Below are positions 57,780-64,000 of a stretch of 64,000 nt of DNA, piece by piece (the first letter of the stretch is position 1; each line of letters starts with the position of its first letter). This DNA comes from Saccharothrix ecbatanensis. Its GTDB lineage: Bacteria > Actinomycetota > Actinomycetes > Mycobacteriales > Pseudonocardiaceae. Made by a program: the position numbers and the translations under genes. The stretch is from positions 2,914,001-2,978,000 of the forward strand of contig NZ_JACHMO010000001.1 in NCBI RefSeq assembly GCF_014205015.1, in the 5' to 3' direction. The notes beneath the pieces are model-generated. The model was not told the DNA's origin. It did not search any database and saw only the letters and a program-made list of their open reading frames with translations.

Positions 57780-60700
57780 TCAGCCCGCCTGCCCGCGCAC
57801 GGCGGCGATCACCACCTCCGCGTCGGCCACGAGCAGGTCACGCACGGGCTTGTCGGTCACCTTGCGGGCGACCGCGTCGCGGAAGCCCTCCAGCTTCTTG
57901 ACCGCCTCGGCCCGCTTGCCCTGGAACAGCAGCCGGCGGGCGTCGTCCAGGTCGCGGTCCAGTCCTCGTGCGACGGAGGACGGGATGCGCCCTTCCGCCG
58001 AGAACCGGTCGACCAGGGCCTGCAAGTCGGGCAGCGAGGTGGTGACGGTGAACGACACCACCAGCTCCCGCTTGTTGCCCGCCTTGTCGGTCGCGGTCAG
58101 CGCCAGGGTGTGCGCGCCGAGCGCGAGCGTGTGCATCGAGAGCGTCGCGCCGGACGTCACCGGCGCCCCGTCGAGCGTGGCGGTGACCGAGCCGACCCCG
58201 GACGCGGCGTCCTCGCCCTGCCAGGAGACCACCTTGTCCTCGGAGTGGCCGTAGCTCACGCCGTCGTACAGCCCGGTGAGCTTCACGGTCGGCGCGGTCG
58301 CGTCGACCTTGACCTGCACCGAACCGGGTTCGGACACGTTGCCCCGAACGTCGGTCGCCCGGTACTCCACCGCGTGGACGCCGTCACCCGACACCGGGAA
58401 CGGTGCGGTGTAAGGCTTCCAGTCGCCGCCGTCGACCCGGTACTCGGTGCTCGCCACGCCGGAACCTGCGTCCACCGCGTTGACCGTCACGGTCGGCGCC
58501 GTGGTCCACCAGCCGTCCGTGCCGGTGGGCTCCGCCGGGTTCACGGTCGCCGTGACCTCCGGCGCGGCGTTGTCCACGGACACCCGGAACCAGTCGAAGT
58601 CGACCGTCACCGGGCCCATGGTCTGCGACGGGCCGATCGCCATCAGGCCGATCTTCGCGTTCGGCACGTCGTTCGTCACCGGCGCGCCCATCGACCTCCA
58701 CGTGGTGCCGCCGTCGCTGATCTCGCCGCTGTAGGTGTTGCCCACCTTCTTCAGCCGGAGGTGCCACCACCCGCTCTCCGGTGTGCCGATGGTGATGCCC
58801 CGGTTGCCTCCGTCGCCGAACGAGCCGTTGTTCTCGGAGACGAGCTCCGCGCCCAACGTCACGGCCTGGCCCGGCGCGTTGCGGGCGACGACGTCGAACT
58901 TCACGTAGTCGTCGTCGTTGGCGTACACCATGAAGCCGGCGAGCTGCCACTGCTCGACCAGCGGCGCGGCCATCCTCGTCTCCACCGCCCAGTCACCCGC
59001 GGGTGCGTTCTGGAGGACGAAGTTGCGCGGGTTGTCGTTGCCGCCGCCGTTGATGTCGCCGGGCAGGGTGTCGATGCTCAGCACACCGTCGCCCATCCGC
59101 ATCGAAGGCAGGTCCGGCCGCACGACGGCGTTCCAGCGGCAGCCGTCGAGCCGGTCACCGTCGAACTCGTCGCTCGGCGCGATGGCCGGGTTCGGGGTGT
59201 CGCAGGTGATGGGCGGCATCGGCGGGTCACGCACGAGCACCGGCGTGGACACCTTCTTGGTCCGCCCGGCCGCGTCGGTGACCGTCACGGACGCGTAGTA
59301 CGTGCCGTCCGCCGCGTAGGTGTGGTCCACCGTGGGGCCGGACGCCGAAGTGCCGTCACCGAGGTCCCACGAGTAGGTGAACGGCGCGTCGTTCTCCGCG
59401 TCGGTCGCCGTCGCCGTGAGCTTGGTGGTGAACGGCGCGGTGCCGGTCGCCGGGTCCGCCGTGACGACGACGTGCGGCGCGGCGTTGACCGACACGCCCT
59501 TGCCGATGAACGTGAACGAGTCGAGCGTGAACTGGTTGGCCGGGCCGAGGAACACCGCGACCAGCTTCATCGTGCCGCCGGGGTTGGTGACCGCCACTTC
59601 GGGCGCGGTCACGTACCGGTCGACGCCGCCGGTCTCGGGCACCTGGATGGTGGCGACCAGGTCACCGGTCGGCGAGCCCTTGCGCAATTCGATCGAGCCG
59701 CCCGCGCTCGCGGACGCCACCCGTGCGGTGACGCGGTCGATCTGGTGCAGGTTCACCGGGTCGAAGGCGATCCAGTCGCCGTCGCCGATGTCCCCGACCC
59801 GCTTGCCCGATTCGGCGGCGGGGTCGTTGCCGACCAGGATGCCCGAGGACTCCTGGTGGAACTCGGCCTGCTTGTGCTTGGGCTGGATCACCGCGAGGTC
59901 GCGGCCGACCAGTGGCGGCAGGTCACCGGCGCCGCCGTCGGTGTAGGACGCGTCCACGGAGTAGAAGATGTCCGCGTCGGCGTGGCCTTCGTCCACCAGC
60001 GTGGCGAACTCGCCCTCGCACGCGTTGATCGGGTCGATCGGGTGCGCGTGCGCCTCGTGACCGAGGGCGGGCTGGACGACCGCCTTGGCGCAGTCCGGTT
60101 GGCCATCCTCCGGATCGGTGATGTCGAGGTCGAACGCGACCTTGTCACCGAAGTCGAAGAACCCGCCGTCGACCGGGGACGTCATGGTCACCGACGGCGC
60201 GGTGTTGCCGACCGTCACCTGGACGTTGGTCACACCGCTCTTGCCCGACGGATCGGTCACGGTGAGCTGCGCGTTGTAGACGCCGTTGGCGTTGTAGGTG
60301 TGGGTGGGCTCGGCCTCGGTGGACGTGCCGCCGTCGCCGAACGTCCACGCGTAGGTCAGCGCGGCGCCTTCGGGATCGTTCGACCCCGTGCCGGAGAACT
60401 TGACCGGCAGCGGCGCCTGACCCGACGACGGGGTGGCCGTCGCCTTCGCGGTCGGCCGCCGGTTGCCCTGCGTGTAGTCGATCCGGTAGATGCCCGAGTC
60501 CGGGTTGTCCCGGCCGTACCCACCGCCCCACTCCACGACGTACATGGCGCCGTCAGGACCGAACTTCATGTCCATCGGGGCCAGCGGCGCGGCGCTCTTG
60601 AACCACTCGTTGATCTTGAGCAGGCCACCCTGGTCGTCCTGCGAGAACGTCCAGAACTTGTTGCGCGTCCAGTCGTAGTAGAACGGCTTCCCGTCGTAGT

Positions 60701-62591
60701 ACTCGGGGAACTTGACGTCCGACACCAGGTTCGGGTCGAACTCGTAGCGCGGCCCGGCCATCGGGGCCTCGCCACCCGTGCCCATCTCGGGGAAGTCGTC
60801 GCCCTCGGCCCCGTTGCCGTACCACACGTCGGCGGCCTTGGCCGGCGGCAGCGTGGTCAGACCGGTGTTGTTCGGCGAGTCGTTCACCGTGTTGCCGCAG
60901 TCGAACTTCGCCTTCGACGTGTTCGTGGCGAAGTCGAAGTCGTTGAACGGGGTGTTGTTGCCCACGCAGTACGGCCAGCCGTAGTTGCCGGGCTCCTTGA
61001 TGACGTTCCACTCGACGATGCCGCCGGGGCCGCGCGACGGGTTGTCCCCGCCCGCGTCCGGGCCGTAGTCGGCCATGTAGACCGTGCCGTCGGAGGCGAC
61101 GTTGAAGCGGAACGGGTTGCGGAAGCCCATGGCGTAGATCTCGGGCCTGGTCTTCTCCGTGCCCGGCGCGAACATGTTGCCCGCCGGGACGGTGTAGGTG
61201 CCGTCCGCCTCCGGGTGCACGCGCAGGATCTTGCCTCGCAGGTCGTTCGTGTTCGCCGACGTCTTCTGCGCGTCGAACAGGTCACGGCCGGGGCGCTCGT
61301 CGATCGGGGCGTACCCGCTGGACTGGAACGGGTTGGTGTCGTCGCCGACGCCGATGTACAGGTTGCCGTTCGGCCCGAACTCCAGGTACCCGCCGGTGTG
61401 GCCGGGCTCCTCGCGGCGTGACGCCGGGATCTCCAGCAGGACCTTCTCGCTGTCCGGCTGGATCACGTTGCCCGTGGCGGTGAACCGCGAGACCCGGTTG
61501 ATCTCGGCCAGGCCGGGCGGCGAGTAGTACACGTACAGGTGGTTGCTGGTGGCGAAATCGGGTGCCAGGGCCAACGACACCAGGCCGTCCTCGCCGCCGC
61601 TGTAGACGGGCAGGGACAACGCGGTGGAGGTGGCGCCGGTGGCCGGGTCGTGCACGCGGATCTCACCGAGCAGCTCGGTGTAGAACACCCGGCCGTCCGG
61701 CGCGATGTCCAGCGTCGTCGGCGCGTGGGTGCCGTCGTCCAGCGCCACCTTCTCGAAGTTGCTGTCGACCGTCGCGCCGCAGTCCGACGACACGACGCCG
61801 GCGGCGGTCCGGATGCCGCCCAGGACGTGCGCGACGAAGTTCGGCTCGGTGTAGTCGGCGACGTTGTGGCCCATGCCGGTCGCCCAGACCCGGCCGCCCT
61901 CGGCGTCACGGCACCACGAGATCGGGTGGTCGTGGCCCATGGCCTCGGAGCCCGGGTCGTAGGTCTTCTCGTCCACCTCGACCAGCGGGTGGACCTTGCC
62001 GCGCATGCTCGGCTTGAAGTTGTACCACTCCTCGACCTTCTGCCAGCGGTCCGGCAGGTGCCTGGTCGACTCGTGCACCTCGTCCACCTGGTACGAGGTG
62101 GCGGTGAGGCCGTTGGCGGAGTGCGCGGTCATGTGCGCGCCGCCGTTGACGAAGTCGTCCCACCACGGGAAGGACGACTCGATGTTCATGTCGGTCGCGT
62201 TGTGGATGGCGACGATGCCGCCGCCGTTGTTGACGTACTTCCGCACGGCGGCGCGCTGGGCGTCGGTGTCCCAGACCATGCCGCCGTTCTGGAGCATGAT
62301 CACGACGTCGAACCCGGCCAGGTTCTCGTCGGTGAACTGGGCGGAGTCGTCGCTGTGCACGACCTCGAAGTGGTTGTCCACGGCGAGCTTCTCGACCATC
62401 GCGATGCCGGCCGGGATCGAGTCGTGCCGGTAGGCGCCGGCGGCGGTCTTGGTGAACAGCAGGGCCCGGAATTCGGCCGGCGCCTCGTGGCCGGGGTGGG
62501 CCGCGGCGGTCGCCGGGGCCAGGCCGACCACGACGAGCAAGGCCAGCACGAGCGTCAGGACAGTGCGCAAGCGGACTACAGGGGTTCTCAC
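57780..62591 (-). CDS. Very large secreted ThuA / sorbosone-dehydrogenase / PKD multidomain protein
   Basis: A 1603-residue exported protein. Rough order: signal peptide (1-32); ThuA domain (about 40-260; LLFTKTAAGAYRHDSIPAGI, MLQNGG, IHNATD); glucose/sorbosone-dehydrogenase propeller (about 275-715; HTGGYLEFGPNGNLYIGVGD, GFRNPFRFN); PKD domain (about 725-800; TFGDGG); ligand-binding region (about 830-1065); second PKD (about 1075-1150); LamG/DUF1349-like domain (about 1165-1360); Ig-like repeats (about 1365-1505); FIMAH-like helical tail. It probably oxidises or cleaves extracellular sugars. GTG 62591 follows GGAGGATC. A sugar epimerase gene lies upstream in the same operon. Confidence 0.85.
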   Translation of the reverse strand: MRTPVVRLRTVLTLVLALLVVVGLAPATAAAHPGHEAPAEFRALLFTKTAAGAYRHDSIPAGIAMVEKLAVDNHFEVVHSDDSAQFTDENLAGFDVVIMLQNGGMVWDTDAQRAAVRKYVNNGGGIVAIHNATDMNIESSFPWWDDFVNGGAHMTAHSANGLTATSYQVDEVHESTRHLPDRWQKVEEWYNFKPSMRGKVHPLVEVDEKTYDPGSEAMGHDHPISWCRDAEGGRVWATGMGHNVADYTEPNFVAHVLGGIRTAAGVVSSDCGATVDSNFEKVALDDGTHAPTTLDIAPDGRVFYTELLGEIRVHDPATGATSTALSLPVYSGGEDGLVSLALAPDFATSNHLYVYYSPPGLAEINRVSRFTATGNVIQPDSEKVLLEIPASRREEPGHTGGYLEFGPNGNLYIGVGDDTNPFQSSGYAPIDERPGRDLFDAQKTSANTNDLRGKILRVHPEADGTYTVPAGNMFAPGTEKTRPEIYAMGFRNPFRFNVASDGTVYMADYGPDAGGDNPSRGPGGIVEWNVIKEPGNYGWPYCVGNNTPFNDFDFATNTSKAKFDCGNTVNDSPNNTGLTTLPPAKAADVWYGNGAEGDDFPEMGTGGEAPMAGPRYEFDPNLVSDVKFPEYYDGKPFYYDWTRNKFWTFSQDDQGGLLKINEWFKSAAPLAPMDMKFGPDGAMYVVEWGGGYGRDNPDSGIYRIDYTQGNRRPTAKATATPSSGQAPLPVKFSGTGSNDPEGAALTYAWTFGDGGTSTEAEPTHTYNANGVYNAQLTVTDPSGKSGVTNVQVTVGNTAPSVTMTSPVDGGFFDFGDKVAFDLDITDPEDGQPDCAKAVVQPALGHEAHAHPIDPINACEGEFATLVDEGHADADIFYSVDASYTDGGAGDLPPLVGRDLAVIQPKHKQAEFHQESSGILVGNDPAAESGKRVGDIGDGDWIAFDPVNLHQIDRVTARVASASAGGSIELRKGSPTGDLVATIQVPETGGVDRYVTAPEVAVTNPGGTMKLVAVFLGPANQFTLDSFTFIGKGVSVNAAPHVVVTADPATGTAPFTTKLTATATDAENDAPFTYSWDLGDGTSASGPTVDHTYAADGTYYASVTVTDAAGRTKKVSTPVLVRDPPMPPITCDTPNPAIAPSDEFDGDRLDGCRWNAVVRPDLPSMRMGDGVLSIDTLPGDINGGGNDNPRNFVLQNAPAGDWAVETRMAAPLVEQWQLAGFMVYANDDDYVKFDVVARNAPGQAVTLGAELVSENNGSFGDGGNRGITIGTPESGWWHLRLKKVGNTYSGEISDGGTTWRSMGAPVTNDVPNAKIGLMAIGPSQTMGPVTVDFDWFRVSVDNAAPEVTATVNPAEPTGTDGWWTTAPTVTVNAVDAGSGVASTEYRVDGGDWKPYTAPFPVSGDGVHAVEYRATDVRGNVSEPGSVQVKVDATAPTVKLTGLYDGVSYGHSEDKVVSWQGEDAASGVGSVTATLDGAPVTSGATLSMHTLALGAHTLALTATDKAGNKRELVVSFTVTTSLPDLQALVDRFSAEGRIPSSVARGLDRDLDDARRLLFQGKRAEAVKKLEGFRDAVARKVTDKPVRDLLVADAEVVIAAVRGQAG

Positions 62592-62655
62592 GATCCTCCA
62601 CACACTTTCGGTTCCGCCCGGCGTGCCGGCGCCGGTGAGTCGGGGGACACGCGGG

Positions 62656-63513
62656 TCAGGCGGTGGCTACCACCTCCCTCAGGAACCGGAGCCCGTCGAC
62701 GGCGAGCGCGTCCTGCGTGGACGCCAGCGGGCGCCAGATGGACGCGGCGGTCGCGATGGTCGCGTTCTCACCGGTGAACGACTCGATGCACAGCGGACCG
62801 GTGTAATCGGCCTCCGCCAGGGCGGCGACGATGTCGGGCCAGTCGAGGGTGTCGTCGCCGGGGGTGCCTCGGTCGTTGGCGCACACCTGGACGTGCGCGA
62901 TCCGGCCCTTGGCCGACCGGATCGCGCCGCCGACGTGCTTCTCCTCGATGTTCTGGTGGTAGACGTCGACCGCGACACCACACCCGTCGGCGGGCAGGCC
63001 GTCCAGTGCCGCGAGGGTCTGCCCGATGGTGTTGAGCAGGCTGGTCTCGTAGCGGTTGAGGGGTTCCACCGCGACCCGCACGCCGGACGCGAGCGCGTAC
63101 TCGACGACGGGCGCGAGGTTGTCACGCAGCTCGGCGTAGGCGTCCGACCGCTCGCGGTCCGACATGCGCCACGTGCGGCCGACCGAGGCGTAGGCGGGGC
63201 CGGCGATGACCGGCGACCCCACCTCCGCCGCGATGTCCACGACCTGCCGCAGGTAGTCCTGGGTGGTGGCGACGGTCGCGGCGTCGGCCGCGACCAGCTC
63301 CCTGCCCGGTGGCATCACCAGGCAGACGGTCGCGGTGAGACCGTGGTCGGCGAGCACCCGTGCCGCCCGTGCGGGATCCCAGTCACCGACCTGCTCCACC
63401 GGGAGTTCGAGCACGTCGAACCCCCAGCCGGCGGTCCGCGTGGCCAACACGGCCAGCGTCTCGTCGCGCAACGGTGACGTCCAGACCCACGTGTTCACAC
63501 CGATGGCGTGCAC
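62656..63513 (-). CDS. Sugar phosphate isomerase/epimerase-family TIM-barrel protein
   Basis: A 285-residue xylose-isomerase-like TIM barrel similar to ketose 3-epimerases and hydroxypyruvate-isomerase-like enzymes. Metal-site segments are VAVEPLNRYE (Glu, about 147-156), GCGVAVDVYHQNIEEK (Asp, about 177-192), HVQVCANDRGTPGDD and LCIESFTGEN (Glu, about 241-250). It likely epimerises or isomerises the sugar handled by the neighbouring transporter and giant secreted protein. GTG 63513 follows GGAACGGAGGCACCC. Confidence 0.88.
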   Translation of the reverse strand: MHAIGVNTWVWTSPLRDETLAVLATRTAGWGFDVLELPVEQVGDWDPARAARVLADHGLTATVCLVMPPGRELVAADAATVATTQDYLRQVVDIAAEVGSPVIAGPAYASVGRTWRMSDRERSDAYAELRDNLAPVVEYALASGVRVAVEPLNRYETSLLNTIGQTLAALDGLPADGCGVAVDVYHQNIEEKHVGGAIRSAKGRIAHVQVCANDRGTPGDDTLDWPDIVAALAEADYTGPLCIESFTGENATIATAASIWRPLASTQDALAVDGLRFLREVVATA

Positions 63514-63550
63514 GGGTGCCTCCGTTCCAGTTCCAGGCGGGTTTTCGAGG

Positions 63551-64000
63551 TCACTTCCAGGGCGCGGGGTAACCCGGCATCCCCTCGCACCCGCACATCG
63601 CGTAGTGCAGCGGGGGCATGTCCTGCTTGAGGAAGCTCTGGAGGTTGTCGCCGGTGACCTTCGGCTGCGGGAGCACCCACTCCTTGGGCACCTGCTGGCC
63701 GTTGAGGACCTTCAGCGCGGCGATGATCGGGGTGCGCCACTGGTACGTCGGGTAGGTCGGCGCGACGGCGGTCATCTTCTCGTCGGCCCACATGCGCAGG
63801 AAGTCCTGCTGGTCCTCGCCGACGAACGCCGGGATCGGCACGCCCGCGTCCTGGAACGCCTCGACCGCGGCGACGGCGGTCGCGCCCGCGTCCATCCACA
63901 CGCCGTCGATCTGGCCTTCACGCTGGATGAAGTCGTTGACGATGCTCTTGGTCTTGGCCGCGTCACCGTCGGTGAACTCGACGCCGACGACCTTCAGGTC
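63551..64000 (-). CDS. ABC transporter sugar-binding protein, C-terminal part (cut by window edge)
   Basis: The last ~149 residues of a substrate-binding protein of the ribose/rhizopine-type (periplasmic-binding-protein 4) fold. IVNDFIQREGQIDGVWMDAG, then ATAVAAVEAFQDAGVPIPAF, is the second-lobe pattern of sugar-binding proteins. It ends in MCGCEGMPGYPAPWK. The start lies beyond the right edge. It precedes the epimerase and giant ThuA/sorbosone genes on the same strand, pointing to a sugar-uptake and catabolism operon. Confidence 0.85.
   Translation of the reverse strand, partial: DLKVVGVEFTDGDAAKTKSIVNDFIQREGQIDGVWMDAGATAVAAVEAFQDAGVPIPAFVGEDQQDFLRMWADEKMTAVAPTYPTYQWRTPIIAALKVLNGQQVPKEWVLPQPKVTGDNLQSFLKQDMPPLHYAMCGCEGMPGYPAPWK

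Noticed and set aside
57360..61421. Very long open frame on the plus strand opposite the giant ThuA/sorbosone gene
   Set aside because: It is a shadow of the strongly biased real gene: the product is Arg/Gly/Val-rich with no domain, and the minus frame has clear domains and a signal peptide.
1..64000. tRNA, rRNA or riboswitch genes
   Set aside because: I read the larger intergenic gaps and saw no cloverleaf, rRNA segment or known riboswitch core; glyA and the trans-sulfuration gene in particular lack one. A covariance-model scan would be needed to be certain.

Overview
The window is a high-GC actinobacterial chromosome segment. GTG and TTG starts, 4-bp ATGA/GTGA gene overlaps, C/G-rich third codon positions and mycothiol-type arsenate reductases all fit this. 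Gene content (ThuA/sorbosone protein with a FIMAH-like tail, F420-type LLM oxidoreductase, HTH-MurA, ArsO-like flavoprotein, MocR, ECF factors) suggests the order Pseudonocardiales (Saccharothrix/Lentzea/Actinosynnema-like). This placement is inference. No rRNA, tRNA, CRISPR array, prophage, IS transposase or large biosynthetic cluster was seen.

Layout. 0-10.4 kb: housekeeping and accessory genes: an efflux transporter with its TetR regulator, an ankyrin protein, a CBM48 protein, proline iminopeptidase, a Clp-N/TIR-like protein, serine hydroxymethyltransferase, an exported propeller with an extensin-like peptidase, an MFS exporter, a DinB-like protein and an ATP-dependent DNA ligase. A 134-bp nested palindrome (2022-2155), a C/A-rich array (5445-5570) and a 22-bp repeat array (10474-10533) lie between these genes. 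10.5-17.2 kb: an arsenic-resistance island with an ArsR-ArsN fusion, an ArsO-like flavoprotein with a cysteine-pair tail, an MFS exporter, two ArsC, an ArsR-ArsC fusion and an aquaporin. ArsR-type palindromes lie in both divergent promoters.

17.2-34.4 kb: a PABS-fold protein, an ECF sigma factor fused to its own zinc-finger and membrane/extracellular domains, a trans-sulfuration enzyme divergent from a MocR regulator, an NDH-2-like flavoprotein behind an ECF41-type promoter, a cyclase-like protein ending in a putative amyloid-signalling motif, a two-component system followed by a membrane/tandem DJ-1 operon, RNase J, a TreS-like GH13 enzyme and a flavin monooxygenase. 34.5-50.7 kb: pectate lyase, acyl-CoA ligase-like enzyme, gluconate regulon (GntR, GntK, GntP), TetR/DoxX pair, secreted propeller, SGNH hydrolase, SRPBCC protein, LLM oxidoreductase under a MerR-type promoter, methyltransferase, HTH-MurA fusion, hydrolase, and a protein with an eCIS-cargo-like leader and an Stv-like domain.

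50.7-57.6 kb: an actinobacterial version of the ebo cluster. Six genes overlap by 4 bp at all five junctions: cyclitol (inositol) phosphate synthase, UbiA prenyltransferase, TIM-barrel/EboA fusion, TatD-like EboB, EboE and a phosphodiesterase-like EboF. They look like one tightly coupled pathway that makes and moves an unknown membrane-associated metabolite. 57.6-64 kb: a sugar-use operon with an ABC sugar-binding protein (cut by the edge), a TIM-barrel epimerase and a very large secreted ThuA/sorbosone-dehydrogenase protein.
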